A stretch of DNA of 64,000 nt from Caprella mutica (taxonomy: Eukaryota > Arthropoda > Malacostraca > Amphipoda > Caprellidae): contig CANNZV010001050.1 in the NCBI GenBank assembly GCA_947561585.1, forward strand, positions 62,001 to 126,000, written 5' to 3'. A program made the translations under genes and the position numbers. The notes under the pieces are model-generated. The model had not been told where the DNA came from. It worked only from the letters and a program-made list of their open reading frames with translations, and searched no databases. Each line of letters starts with the position of its first letter. Positions within the stretch are counted from its first letter, which is position 1. Positions 48,001-55,975 of the stretch are shown piece by piece.

Positions 48001-49564
48001 TAGTGGTGACAGTGTAGTGCTGATAGTGCTGACAGTGTAGTGCTAACAGTGTAGTGCTGATAGTGCTGACAGTTTAGTGCTGACAGTGTAGTGCTGAGAG
48101 TGCTGACAGTGTAGTGCTGATAGTGCTGACAGTGTAGTGCTGATAGTGCTGACAGTGTAGTGCTGATAGTGTAGTGCTGATAGTGTAGTGCTGACAGTGT
48201 AGTGCTGACAGTGTAGTGCTGACAGTGTAGTGCTAACAGTGTAGTGCTGACAGTGCTGACAGTGTAGTGCTGATAGTGCTGTCTGTATAGTGCTGATAGT
48301 ATAGTGCTGACAGTGTAGTGCTGACAGTGCTGACAGTGTAGTGCTGACAGTGTAGTGCTGACAGTGCTGACAGTGTAGTGCTGATAGTGTAGTGCTGATA
48401 GTGCTGACAGTATAGTGCTGGCAGTGTAGTGCTGATAGTGCTGACAGCATAGTGCTGACAGTGTAGTACTGATAGTGCTGACAGTGTAGTGCTGATAGTG
48501 TAGTGCTGACAGTGTAGTGCTGACAGTGTAGTGCTGACAGTGCAGTACTGACAGTGCAGTACTGACAGTGTAGTGCTGATAGTGCTGTCTGTATAGTGCT
48601 GATAGTATAGTGCTGACAGTGTAGTGCTGATAGTGCTGTCAGTATAGTGCTGATAGTGTAGTGCTGACAGTGTAGTGCTCTCAGTATAGTGCTGATAGTG
48701 CTGTCAGTATAGTGCTGATAGTGTAGTGCTGACAGTGTAGTGCTGTCAGTGTAGTGCTGACAATATAAGTTATATTTGGTTAAGATATCCAACCGATCAA
48801 TTCAACACAATCCTCCATTTTCACTAAAAAATTTGTTGAATTGATGAGATTAAAATAGTACAATACAATACATGAAGATAATATTTATATAAAGAAATCG
48901 ACCATGAAAATAGTTTGGCAATCACGAATAAAGATTGTATAGTATGCAATATATGATAAAAGCTAGTTTGCATAGCGTAAAGAGAATCATTATCACATTC
49001 AAATAGTATGTTCTATTATAGGAATGAGTGTGACTACACCCCATCGTATTTATACTCACCTCGGCAACAACAGCACACTCCTAGGCAGCATATTGGAGTG
49101 TGGAGCTGGAGCACCTGCTCTGGAGAGTTCCTAGGCCTCCAAGCCTCCGTTCTCCAATACCTCCACCTGAACCTGGTGTTCTGTACCCCACCGTAATCCT
49201 CATACTCTATACTGTGTTGCAGATCTGGAGAGAGGCCCTCCACTTCAGTCGAGACAGAAGATTCCGTCACTTGATTGTGGCGACGGCGACGTCTTCTGAT
49301 CGAAACAAATTTTGAGGACTTCTTCGCCTTGCAGTTGGGACATTCTTTGCGATTTTCCTCAGCGGAGTCTCCGTCTTCGCAAGATGTGGGGTAGAAGAGA
49401 CCCTTGGATTGGGTGGTGTGTTTCTTGGTAGATTTCTTGGCAAGGGTGGTGGTTGGGGAAGTGTCGTGGGTGTTCTGTATAGAGGTTGAACCAGTTAGCC
49501 CCATTGGGACAGATGATTGAGTAGCTTCACTATCCAGGTTTCTACTTTCACAAAACACTTCCAT
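20904..49564 (-). CDS. Pde11: Dual 3',5'-cyclic nucleotide phosphodiesterase Pde11, 20 exons
   Basis: Hydrolyses cAMP and cGMP in the cytosol; PDE11-type enzymes carry two GAF domains before the catalytic domain. I assembled exons 49060-49564, 45951-46076, 42663-42786, 37489-37646, 35651-35793, 33195-33374, 32815-32979, 27847-27954, 27212-27349, 26483-26593, 26077-26238, 25565-25800, 25187-25286, 24951-25037, 24519-24686, 23852-23961, 23366-23554, 22344-22563, 21734-21817 and 20904-21032. All junctions are GT-AG and every phase agrees: 3,243 nt, 1,080 residues. GAF-A is at about 380-530 and GAF-B about 560-715, with NKFD at 688-691. The catalytic domain starts near 790: YHNWRH with His 820, CHDLDH with His 860 and Asp 861, ATDLA with Asp 931, and the invariant Gln 1025 in MQVGF. 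The ATG directly follows an in-frame TGA. Human PDE11A4 has 933 residues; insect forms are longer. Introns range from 149 to about 5,000 bases and are loaded with minisatellites. Confidence 0.95.
21424..21570. repeat. Irregular TAGTCTATATAGTA repeat in intron 19
   Basis: Eight or so imperfect copies of a CTATAGTCTATATAGTA-like unit. Low complexity, with no other role visible. Confidence 0.7.
21651..21752 (-). repeat. 34-bp minisatellite made from the exon 19 splice donor
   Basis: Three units, the highest-coordinate one being the real end of exon 19. On the minus strand each reads CCAATATACAAA, then the donor, then AAATGCC. The real site is ACAAA|GTGAGT (21733). The second unit repeats it exactly (GT at 21698-21699). 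The third has GAGAGT, with GT lost. Confidence 0.92.
21734..21817 (-). CDS. Pde11: Pde11 exon 19, catalytic end with invariant Gln
   Basis: 28 codons, phase 0 at both ends. Reads [20 protein letters not shown]; the Gln of MQVGF is the purine-selective glutamine of PDEs (residue 1025). Acceptor TTTACAG; donor AAA|GTGAGT, which is the seed of the tandem array beside it. Confidence 0.93.
22344..22563 (-). CDS. Pde11: Pde11 exon 18, catalytic domain
   Basis: Completes a split Lys codon and ends in phase 0. Contains [20 protein letters not shown] and [12 protein letters not shown], both standard PDE catalytic blocks (the DVAAITKPW helix and the FFEQGD turn). Donor ATA|GTGAGT. Confidence 0.94.
23366..23554 (-). 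CDS. Pde11: Pde11 exon 17, catalytic domain
   Basis: Contains [19 protein letters not shown] and [14 protein letters not shown]; the Asp of ATDLA (residue 931) is a metal-pocket residue in the family. Acceptor CTATTCAG, donor CAA|GTAAGC; a Lys codon is split at each border. Confidence 0.95.
23852..23961 (-). CDS. Pde11: Pde11 exon 16, HD metal-binding motif
   Basis: Reads [20 protein letters not shown] and then [17 protein letters not shown]. The His-Asp pair (860-861) is the PDE metal-binding signature. Acceptor GTTGCAG, donor TAA|GTGAGT. Confidence 0.95.
24297..24520 (-). repeat. 19-bp minisatellite derived from the exon 15 donor
   Basis: Eleven or so units. On the minus strand they read ATTACCGTCAGTAGTAATC, against ATTACTGTGAGTAGTAATC at the real exon 15 border: two differences in 19. 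The GT is retained in the units, but the +3 position is C, so they would be weak donors. Confidence 0.85.
24519..24686 (-). CDS. Pde11: Pde11 exon 15, start of catalytic core
   Basis: 56 codons, phase 0. Contains [20 protein letters not shown] and [19 protein letters not shown]. The HNWRH block carries the catalytic proton-donor His (820). Acceptor TGTGCAG, donor ACT|GTGAGT. Confidence 0.96.
24951..25037 (-). CDS. Pde11: Pde11 exon 14, linker
   Basis: 29 codons: [20 protein letters not shown], then SLDDDGTLK. The [11 protein letters not shown] stretch is typical of the segment just before the PDE11 catalytic domain. Acceptor CTTACACAG, donor AAG|GTAAGG. Confidence 0.93.
25187..25286 (-). CDS. 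Pde11: Pde11 exon 13, PDE11-specific linker
   Basis: Reads [20 protein letters not shown] and then [13 protein letters not shown]; the SYHATAP stretch is what separates PDE11 from PDE5/6. The donor is AAA|GTAAAA, the weakest in the gene. Reading through it stays open for about 30 more codons, so intron retention would give a truncated product. Confidence 0.92.
25565..25800 (-). CDS. Pde11: Pde11 exon 12, GAF-B
   Basis: 78 codons plus two bases. Contains [30 protein letters not shown] and [19 protein letters not shown] is the GAF signature needed for the cyclic-nucleotide-binding fold (residues 688-691). Donor CAT|GTGAGT splits a Met codon. Confidence 0.96.
26077..26238 (-). CDS. Pde11: Pde11 exon 11, GAF-B
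   Basis: 54 codons, phase 0. [20 protein letters not shown], then [17 protein letters not shown]: the strand-and-lid part of a GAF domain. Acceptor CCCTCTCAG, donor AAG|GTACTA. Confidence 0.95.
26395..26485 (-). repeat. 24-bp repeat derived from the exon 10 donor
   Basis: Beyond the real border (TACAG|GTAATG) there are two more minus-strand copies of GTACAG|GTAAATGTG, spaced 24 bases apart, plus a decayed half copy lacking GTAA. The extra sites match the donor consensus at least as well as the real one. Confidence 0.85.
26483..26593 (-). CDS. Pde11: Pde11 exon 10, start of GAF-B
   Basis: 37 codons, phase 0: [20 protein letters not shown], then [15 protein letters not shown], the first helix of GAF-B. 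Acceptor TTTCTATAG, donor CAG|GTAATG. Confidence 0.95.
27212..27349 (-). CDS. Pde11: Pde11 exon 9, end of GAF-A
   Basis: 46 codons, phase 0: [20 protein letters not shown], then [17 protein letters not shown]. The NKKD at 506-509 stands where GAF-B has NKFD. Acceptor TCTTTAG, donor CAG|GTGAAA. Confidence 0.95.
27847..27954 (-). CDS. Pde11: Pde11 exon 8, GAF-A
   Basis: 36 codons, phase 0: [20 protein letters not shown], then [16 protein letters not shown], the conserved centre of a PDE GAF-A domain. Acceptor CTTTTCAG, donor CAG|GTAAGG. Confidence 0.96.
28084..28290 (+). repeat. Interspersed repeat family A, copy in intron 7
   Basis: Starts CGGATGGAAGAGGAAAATGA and carries AGTTGAAGAGCATAACTCT and the ATCCTCTAAAACTGCA block shared with the copies at 1-480 and 41350-41640. 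Confidence 0.7.
29300..31692. repeat. 22-bp minisatellite, about 109 copies, intron 7
   Basis: The longest array in the window, about 2.4 kb of a unit containing GTAGATCATCAGCAGAAGG. Variation is nearly limited to two positions (GGTG/GATG and TGTG/TGTTT), so it is highly homogenised. It is intronic and non-coding. Confidence 0.97.
32700..32770 (-). repeat. Possible tRNA-derived SINE head
   Basis: On the minus strand a perfect RNA polymerase III B-box, GGTTCGAATCC, lies at 32711-32721. It is preceded by an AGAGCCATGGACC stretch reminiscent of a tRNA anticodon arm. No intact cloverleaf, so at most a remnant. Confidence 0.4.
32815..32979 (-). CDS. Pde11: Pde11 exon 7, GAF-A
   Basis: 55 codons, phase 0: [19 protein letters not shown], then [19 protein letters not shown] and NIPDAYK. 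Acceptor ATCACTAG, donor AAG|GTGAGC. The opposite strand holds a chance frame. Confidence 0.95.
33195..33374 (-). CDS. Pde11: Pde11 exon 6, start of GAF-A
   Basis: 60 codons, phase 0: [19 protein letters not shown], then [20 protein letters not shown] and SLFLVQGDK. This run is the hallmark start of PDE11 GAF-A. Acceptor CTTTTTTCAG, donor AAG|GTAGCT. Confidence 0.96.
34148..34174. repeat. (TA)n microsatellite
   Basis: An uninterrupted TA dinucleotide run in intron 5. Confidence 0.9.
34845..35125. repeat. 27-bp minisatellite in intron 5
   Basis: About ten units built on ATGGCTAATCAGTTTAGCC plus ACAACAAG or a short ACAGG ending. The unit length is a multiple of three, which creates open frames on both strands that are not genes. 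Confidence 0.92.
35380..35700 (-). repeat. 58-bp and 27-bp repeats made from exon 5 and its donor
   Basis: On the minus strand the last 50 bases of exon 5 plus its first intron bases recur twice more as 58-bp units. About four shorter 27-bp units follow, each ending CATAAG or AATAAG and followed by a donor. AAG|GTGAGT is intact at about 35592, 35534, 35476 and 35449, and decayed to GTGAAT once. The authentic border is 35650. Confidence 0.93.
35651..35793 (-). CDS. Pde11: Pde11 exon 5, N-terminal conserved block
   Basis: [20 protein letters not shown], then [15 protein letters not shown]; the [13 protein letters not shown] motif is a known PDE11 hallmark ahead of GAF-A. Enters in phase 1 and leaves in phase 0. 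Acceptor TTTCCACAG, donor AAG|GTGAGT, the highest-coordinate of several tandem copies. Use of the first is an inference from phase. Confidence 0.92.
36020..36450. repeat. 29-bp minisatellite in intron 4
   Basis: About 15 units containing AGGAGAGCTGTGCTTCTAAA and CCACAATAG, with small variation. Confidence 0.93.
36596..36945. repeat. 21-bp minisatellite in intron 4
   Basis: About 17 nearly perfect units containing ACAAACTATAGTAACTATGG. The length is divisible by three, so long repetitive frames appear on both strands; none is a gene. Confidence 0.95.
37489..37646 (-). CDS. Pde11: Pde11 exon 4, N-terminal region
   Basis: Completes the [14 protein letters not shown] motif begun in exon 3, then a Pro/Ser-rich low-complexity stretch. 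Acceptor TGCCCCTCAG. The donor CAG|GTGTGT lies in a (GT)n run, so slippage there could move the site. Confidence 0.9.
38099..38791. mobile_element. Palindromic MITE of Tc1/mariner type in intron 3
   Basis: The body is 38101-38789, flanked by TA on each side. The ends CAGGGTGAACCACAAAAAAG and CAGGGTGACCCACAAAAAAG (inverted) differ by one base. Pairing continues through most of the 689 bases, including GCAACGACTTAAATT and its complement near 38630. No transposase. Its CAGGGTG end resembles that of the maT element at 14298. Confidence 0.9.
39165..39865. repeat. 31-bp minisatellite in intron 3
   Basis: About 22 units built on GATATGTTGAGACAGATATG, then TGAAGTATATG or TGGAGTATGTG variants. Frames through it are repetition artefacts. 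Confidence 0.94.
40160..40300. repeat. Degenerate roughly 32-bp repeat in intron 3
   Basis: Four to five copies of ACCATAATATCTATGTATTC-type units. Confidence 0.75.
41350..41640 (+). repeat. Interspersed repeat family A, copy in intron 3
   Basis: Shares AACGTCTGCTTTG near the left end, AGAAGCAGTCAG-like AGTAGCAGTCAGTAAA, and GATGAAGAGCATAACCCT with the other copies; more diverged. Confidence 0.6.
41641..42683 (-). repeat. 23-bp minisatellite made from the exon 3 splice donor
   Basis: About 45 units running right up to the end of exon 3. On the minus strand each reads CAGGACTATTTCATAAG followed by the donor position. The real border is CATAAG|GTGAGA. Some units keep GTGAG, others have GGAGAG, GATGAG or GATCAG at the site. 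The unit encodes QDYFIR, the actual C-terminal residues of the exon. Confidence 0.95.
42663..42786 (-). CDS. Pde11: Pde11 exon 3, N-terminal region
   Basis: Ends [20 protein letters not shown] and IR; the [19 protein letters not shown] run, continued in exon 4, is conserved in PDE11. Acceptor CCTCTTCCAG; donor AAG|GTGAGA is the first of about 45 tandem copies. Confidence 0.92.
43560..43690. repeat. Degenerate TGCTGCAACATA repeat in intron 2
   Basis: Five imperfect copies of an ATATGCTGCAACATAnTAA unit. Confidence 0.6.
45411..45755. repeat. 33-bp minisatellite in intron 2
   Basis: About eight units containing GATATATCGATAACATATAA and ATGTATGTATCGA, interrupted near 45540-45600 by unique sequence. 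Confidence 0.9.
45951..46076 (-). CDS. Pde11: Pde11 exon 2, variable N-terminus
   Basis: 42 codons in phase 1, Gly/Pro/Asp-rich ([19 protein letters not shown]). Low conservation is expected here; placement rests on acceptor TTCTACAG, donor GATG|GTGAGT, high GC and phase agreement with exons 1 and 3. Confidence 0.82.
46077..47644. other. Pde11: Intron 1, distal part
   Basis: AT-rich intronic sequence with no repeat array or coding signal that I can support. Confidence 0.5.
47645..48765. repeat. Compound GTGCTGACA/GTAGTGCTGATA array in intron 1
   Basis: More than 1.1 kb of two alternating short units (TGTAGTGCTGATA and GTGCTGACA), mixed irregularly, about 90 copies in all. Frames through it are artefacts of the repeat. 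Confidence 0.95.
49060..49564 (-). CDS. Pde11: Pde11 exon 1, N-terminus and start codon
   Basis: 168 codons plus one base, from the ATG at 49564, which directly follows an in-frame TGA. Ser/Thr-rich, with [10 protein letters not shown], an RRRRRR run and a Cys-rich end (CCLGVCCCC). Donor GAG|GTGAGT. Assignment to this gene rests on phase agreement with exon 2 and the lack of another gene nearby. An alternative first exon further upstream is possible. Confidence 0.78.
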
Positions 49565-50567
49565 TCAATGCAACATTGCAACGCGGAATAGTCACTGAGA
49601 ATTTTAAAGTTTCTACACTAGGAAAAGAAATCATTTTCTAGAGTCTTCAACAACACTTTATTATGCTCAAATGGAAAATCCATCATAACTATGAACATAA
49701 CTAAAGGTAGTAGTTTGTTCAATATATTATATTATTAAAGAAAAAAAATCATTCTGAAGACATTTTCTCGATATTTCTACTATAGGACTAGAAACAATAA
49801 TATCAGTTAAACTCTCACATATCAAATAACTGTGAAAAAATAACGCATTCAATTCAAACACAAATATTTTAATAACGAACTAACAAATATAGAGAAAACA
49901 AATCAATAGCACATGAGAGAAATATCACAAATTCTCATGCTTTATGAATATCATCGCATCATTTCATAGTGATTTGTAAAGGAAAGTCCAAAATAAATAT
50001 CTATTGATAACAGATTAACCAATAACATTCCTCCTTTCTTATCTTTCACACAAAAGCAAATTCCTTCCAAGTGAAGGAAGAAAATAAAGAGGCAAGTAAG
50101 TATCCTTATTGCACCAAATAAATTCCTCTGCTATGATAGTGAGACAATTTACTGCAGAATCATTAGCAGTGTTAGGCTCACTACATTGCTAAGCAAGAAA
50201 GAGGGATTTGCTACTAAATTTGGGGGAGAATTAAGATGACTGATGGCAGGTCATTAAAACTAATTGAGCTTCCTTAGAATTTCGTAATTGTCGTAAATAA
50301 TAAGACATTAATCCTTACTAGTCTTTTCGAGTTCAAAAAAGATTACTGTATCCTTTCTTATATTCCAGGTCACTGTAGGACATCAGTTTGTGTTGGTGAT
50401 TAGGGAAATAAAGGCAACACGATAGAGGAAATAGTGAAGGAAATTAACTGACTGCTCAAGATTTACGAGGTGATTGATTACAGTACTGGTCTCTAGGTTG
50501 GCGCGTACAGAATCCAAACGTGAGATTTGTGTCATAGTTAGCAACTAACAAAATAAACGGCTTATAT
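49565..50567. other. Upstream of Pde11; no feature assigned
   Basis: Should contain the 5' untranslated region and perhaps a promoter. I see no TATA box or initiator that I would stand by. Confidence 0.4.
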
Positions 50568-50990
50568 AGTAGAACTCCTCTATAATGAACTACAACTAAT
50601 TCACTTTAATGAGCTTACTTCACTATATAGGATTCAAGAGATACATAGAAAATCGACCGTTCTATGGTAGAAATTAGAATTCACAAAATATTCTCTTTTT
50701 AATAAATATATTAATTATAGAGTGTACTTCATTTCTCAAGACTCGAAAAATCGGGATGATTCACTATACAGGACTTCATTATAGAGGAGTTGTAATGGTA
50801 GAACTCCTACAAATGAACTAAAAATTAGTTAACTATATATAGAAGCATAGAAAACAGATGGCCATTTTATGGCTGACTAAACAAAATACGTTCATGATAT
50901 AAAGTACTTCATTACTCAGGACTCTACTAATTAGGATGATTCACTATACAGTACTTCACTACAGAGGACTTCTAGTTTATACTGAACTAA
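50568..50990. mobile_element. Two tandem pogo/Tigger-like MITE copies
   Basis: The first copy (about 50568-50794) has ends AACTCCTCTATAATGAACT and, inverted, AACTCCTCTATAATGAAGT. The second (about 50796-50990) is a diverged copy with AGAACTCCTACAAATGAAC and an end near CAGTACTTCACTACAGAGG. TATA-rich CTCTATAATG ends are typical of pogo/Tigger elements (family knowledge). Confidence 0.65.
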
Positions 50991-52329
50991 GAAATGATTT
51001 TCAGTTCACACCTCACTGATAGGCAAACTATTGGCCAGGTGGAAGTTATTCAAACTCAATTGTAATCTGGTTATTGTTACTGAGGGGAACATATAAGTAA
51101 GGTTATGTATTACATAGAGAATTTCATGATTGTTCAAAATACAGCTATTATACATTAAATTTTGGAAAATATTTGACATATAAATTAACTAAAAAGTTGA
51201 TTTTTTATGTTTATATTTTTAAGAAAAACTGTTAGGTAGTTATAACAAAATATCAGAAATTAAATATTCTTGTGCGACAAGCGAGTATGATGAATATTGC
51301 ACATTTCACAAGCTTCCTCCATTGAAAAGCTGCCCCTAAAAAGCTAGTGCAAGTTTTAATGGAGAATTTTGAGGATGAAAAGGGTAATCAATCAAGTCGA
51401 GACATAATTCTGAAACCTGCCGAATTCGGTGGGCCTATTTCTCCCAAAATAAACTCTCATCTATTTAAAAAAAGGAGGTTTGGGATTAAAATAGTGTTTA
51501 TTCTTTGAGTAAAGTATAAATGGAAGTAATTACACAAAGGTAGGAATGTTAATCAAGTTCAGGTAGTTAATCTTGTAGACAGCGTTTGTTAGGATACTAG
51601 GAACGAATTCTCTCACAGTTACAATTTGCATCCAGAGACTGTGGAATACATTATGTAAATAACAACAGTCATTTATTGAGTGTGTTAGATGTGTTAGAGT
51701 ACTTAATGTTCTTGTTATGCCAGGTATTCTGTAACTGACGTACTCTTGGATGAGAGTCAATTCAATAACTTAAGTGAAATAAGGGACCATTTCATTGACG
51801 AGACTTAGTGGGCTAACTTTTGTGGTATGTCTCAATTGCTCTGAAATGAACGTTGGTTACATTTTCAGGAACCGTCAGAATTGCAACAAGAGCTAAATGA
51901 TAAAATTGGGAAATGCGCTAATGTGACAATTTTGGTTCAATCAAAATAGTCGATTGAAATTGTAGATGAATGAATCAAAATCAGGATATATAAGACAAAA
52001 ATAAATAAATTAAGTTTTAAGAATACAGAACATCAAAGTAATAATTTCTCGTACGTCAAAACAAATATCTTTATAATATTTCTAAATCTAATTTATCTAA
52101 CATTTCTAATTGATGACACAGACAATATTCAATAATTTGAGAATAGGGAAATGATAAACATAGACCAAAGGAGTAAAGGATTGAGGTGGAAAAAGACATC
52201 TGAGACTTGTAGTTATTTGAGAAGAAGGGGAAAAACAGTCACACGTGAAGCTGATGTAGTTAGTGACTGTACCATTTGATGGGGCAAAGAGTGAAGAGAT
52301 AAACAGTTTGAAATTAATGACACATGCTT
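50991..52329. other. No recognisable feature
   Basis: AT-rich intergenic sequence; short open frames only. Confidence 0.5.
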
Positions 52330-53015
52330 AGTGAATGTTAGCATGTTAGAGTGAATGTTAGCATGTTAGAGTGAATGTTAGCCTGTTAGAGTGAATGTTA
52401 GCCTGTTAGAGTGAATGTTAGCCTGTTAGAGTGAATGTTAGCATGTTAGAGTGAATGTTATCATGTTAGAGTGAATGTTATCATGTTAGAGTGAATGTTA
52501 GCATGTTAGAGTGAATGTTAGCATGTTAGAGTGAATGTCATCATGTTAGAGTGAATGTTATCATGTTAGAGTGAATGTTATCATGCTAGAGTGACTGTTA
52601 GCATGTTAGAGTGAATGTTCTCATGCTAGAGTGACTGTTAGCATGTTAGAGTGACTGTTAGCATGTTAGAGTGAATGTTAGCATGTTAGAGTGAATGTTA
52701 GCATGTTAGAGTGAATGTTAGCATGTTAGAGTGAATGTTCGCATGTTAGAGTGAATGTTAGCCTGTTAGAGTGAATGTTAGCATGTTAGAGTGAATGTTA
52801 TCATGTTAGAGTGAATGTTATCATGTTAGAGTGAATGTTAGCATGTTAGAGTGAATGTTAGCATGTTAGAGTGAATGTTATCATGTTAGAGTGAATTTTA
52901 TCATGTTAGAGTGAATGTTATCATGCTAGAGTGACTGTTAGCATGTTAGAGTGAATGTTAGCATGTTAGAGTGAATGTTAGCATGTTAGAGTGAATGTTA
53001 GCATGTTAGAGTGAT
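52330..53015. repeat. 20-bp minisatellite, about 34 copies
   Basis: A very regular unit GTTAGAGTGAATGTTAGCAT, with GCCT, TCAT and TTCTCAT variants. Confidence 0.97.
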
Positions 53016-53689
53016 TGTAAACATACATGTTATTAGCATGTTATGTAGAATGGGGTCAGGAAGCTGAGGGTAAAATGATTCACAATGTACAATGTAAACT
53101 AATAATAAAAAAATAAACAATATTCATGAATATTGTTGTGAATTTCAATTGTACTAAATAGGGTGGTATGTTTAATAATATTTTAAACAGATCATAATAT
53201 TTCAGAGAGTTGTTTTGCTGCTAGAATGTAGCAGAAGTGAATGAAAAATATTGTCGCTAGAGCCAAGTTTATACTTTCCGAACACGTAATCCAAATATTA
53301 TTAAAGGACTTAGTAGTGAAATTCCTTTCGGCAGCGTAAGTTATTTTGCAGTTCGGCATAAACTTTTAACACGATTCCAAAAGAAACTTCATTATAAGCT
53401 AGAAGTTTATTAATATTTTCTCCAAAAAAAGACATCAATTATTCGGAAGAACGGGGAGATTTCTTGGCTAAAGTATCCTATTAGAGACAGGGACGGAATG
53501 TCTTCATTGGATGTACACTTTTAGACGTCAAACGTCGAGCCAAACGCATTGAATGAGATGTAAGAAGAGATAACCAGACTATTATCATTATAACAAGTAC
53601 ATGCCATAGAATTTTATATATCAACTATATAAATATAAAGACAAATTCAAAAGAAATCAAATGGGACAATTCCTCATGACTGAATATGA

Positions 53690-53880
53690 TCTTGGCACTG
53701 TAACACCACTCCAGCAACAAAGAAAAAACACCCCCGGGAGTAATCCACCCCTTCCCCCTTCACGAAGAGTATCCTCCACCCATTCTCCCTTCACGGAGAA
53801 AATGTGTGAGGACTGGAAAGGAAATCTATCTGCGACATGGCTAGATTTCCTCGGGGAAAAGTAGCAGCCACTTGCAATAA
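53690..53880. other. GC-rich patch
   Basis: Local GC is far above the surroundings. It contains CCCCCGGGAG and a TTCACGAAGAG...TTCACGGAGAA pair. Both strands are open by chance. It could be a promoter or untranslated exon of Pde11, about 4 kb upstream of exon 1, but nothing proves it. Confidence 0.25.
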
Positions 53881-53949
53881 GATGCATGGAGAAAAGAACA
53901 TTTTGTGGTACTCATAACTATGAATAAGTAATGAGTTGTAAAGTGAAAA

Positions 53950-54970
53950 GGAAGAAAAGAGTCACTGCAATGAAAAGAGTCACTGCAATGAAAAGAGTCA
54001 CTGCAAGAAGGAAAAGAGTCACTGCAAGAAGGAAAAGAGTCACTGCAAGAAGGAAAAGAGTCACTGCAAGAAGGAAAAGAGTCACTGCAAGAAGGAAAAG
54101 AGTCACTGCAATGAAAAGAGTCACTGCAATGAAAAGAGTCACTGCAAGAAGGAAAAGAGTCACTGCAAGAAGGAAAAGAGTCACTGCAATGAAAAGAGTC
54201 ACTGCAAGAAGGAAAAGAGTCACTGCAAGAAGGAAAAGAGTCACTGCAATGAAAAGAGTCATTGCAATGAAAAGAGTCACTGCAATAAAAAGAGTCACTG
54301 CAATGAAAAGAGTCACTGCAACGAAAAGAGTCACTGCAATGAAGGGAAAGAGTCACTGCAATGAAGGGAAAGAGTCACTGCAATGAAGGGAAAGAGTCAC
54401 TGCAATGAAAAGAGTCACTGCAAGAAGGAAAAGAGTCACTGCAATGAAAAGAGTCATTGCAATGAAAAGAGTCACTGCAATGAAAAGAGTCACTGCAACG
54501 AAAAGAGTCACTGCAATGAAAAGAGTCACTGCAATGAAAAGAGTCACTGCAATGAAAAGAGTCACTGCAATGAAAAGAGTCACTGCAACGAAAAGAGTCA
54601 CTGCAATGAAGGGAAAGAGTCACTGCAATGAAAAGAGTCACTGCAACGAAAAGAGTCACTGCAACGAAAAGAGTCACTGCAATGAAGGGAAAGAGTCACT
54701 GCAATGAAAAGAGTCACTGCAATGAAAAGAGTCACTGCAATGAAGGGAAAGAATCACTGCAATGAAGGGAAAGAGACACTGCAATGAAAAGAGTCACTGC
54801 AATGAAAAGAGTCACTGCAATGAAAAGAGTCACTGCAATGAAAAGAGTCACTGCAATGAAGGGAAAGAGTCACTGCAATGAAGGGAAAGAGTCACTGCAA
54901 TGAAAAAAGTCACTGCAATGAATAGAAAGGGAAAAAGTCACTGCAATGAAAAGAGTCACTGCAATGAAAC
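53950..54970. repeat. 17-21-bp minisatellite around AAAGAGTCACTGCAA
   Basis: About 55 copies of AAAAGAGTCACTGCAATG, with GAAGG and GAAGGGA length variants in alternating blocks. Length variants shift frame, so the long repetitive frames on both strands are artefacts. Confidence 0.96.
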
Positions 54971-55259
54971 AGTCAGAATGATGAAATAACTTCTAGGAAT
55001 CGCAGATTGCATTGTTATTAAAATAAAAAGAATGGTGAAACTGAAAATAAATACCGGGGTTACTTATAACATCATTAGAAATCTAACTAAAATAGTTATT
55101 ATACTATTGATAAATTTCACAATACAATCCACAAAGACAATATAATAAATTCCATTTCATTATTGTAACATCAGGTGTAATGACTGCAGTGCTAAGTGAT
55201 ATAGCAACCTATATAGGCTAAGAATATCTCTAATAACTTATAATTAATCAATTTTCTTT

Positions 55260-55450
55260 TGCGAGGTACAGTAAAAAAAAAGTGTATTTGAAATTATTTT
55301 TTAACAAGTCACTAATTTCACATTTTCAAAAATAAACTTTACTAATTGTAATGTGTGTAGATATTTTAAAATTGGTCTGGGTACACGTTGACAAATTGTA
55401 AGATTTGAAAATAATAGAAAAGTAGAAAACTGTTATTTGAGAATTTCTCA
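55260..55450 (+). repeat. Interspersed repeat family B, copy 2
   Basis: GTGTGTAGATATTTTAAAAT, TGGTCTGGGTACACGTTGAC and AAAACTGTTATTT match 60000-60175 and 18655-18800. Confidence 0.7.
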
Positions 55451-55794
55451 TCATGCGGAGACTCTTTTCTCTGATGGTACCATTAACCATTCACTGACAC
55501 AGACCACTAAGGGACAACACAAATTAACAACACTATTCTAACTACTGATGGTATTTAATAGATAGATAAGGTAGCTATCGTAGCGATATCTTATCCGATG
55601 CCACGGCACATCACCATCGCTAATAGTTATCTAATAAGTTAGATAATAGAACCATGTCAGTAACAGTTTCGAATGAAGCACATTGAGATAACATACTGTA
55701 ATAAACTGTGTTGTAAGAGAGAGTAAAAATGAACGATATTGGTAAATGGAATAGAGAAAAGGATGAACCTATAGCAGTTATAGCATAATCGCGA

Positions 55795-55975
55795 CAGGAA
55801 TATACCAATCTTCTCATAATCATGATAGGCATACACCAATCTTCTCATAATCATGAGAGGCATACACCAATCTTCTCATAATCATGAGAGGCATACACCA
55901 ATCTTCTCATAATCATGAGAGGCATATACCAATCTTCTCATAATCATGAGAGGCATACACCTATCTTCCCTTAGA
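55795..55975. repeat. 31-bp minisatellite, five to six copies
   Basis: Units read CCAATCTTCTCATAATCATG then AGAGGCATACA, with the palindromic TCATAATCATGA-like centre in each. Confidence 0.9.

Noticed and set aside
47526..48792. Frames of 133 and 249 codons on the minus strand
   Set aside because: Repeat-derived from the GTGCTGACA array; no non-repetitive coding sequence.
53841..54707. Several 80-170-codon frames on both strands
   Set aside because: Artefacts of the AAAGAGTCACTGCAA array.
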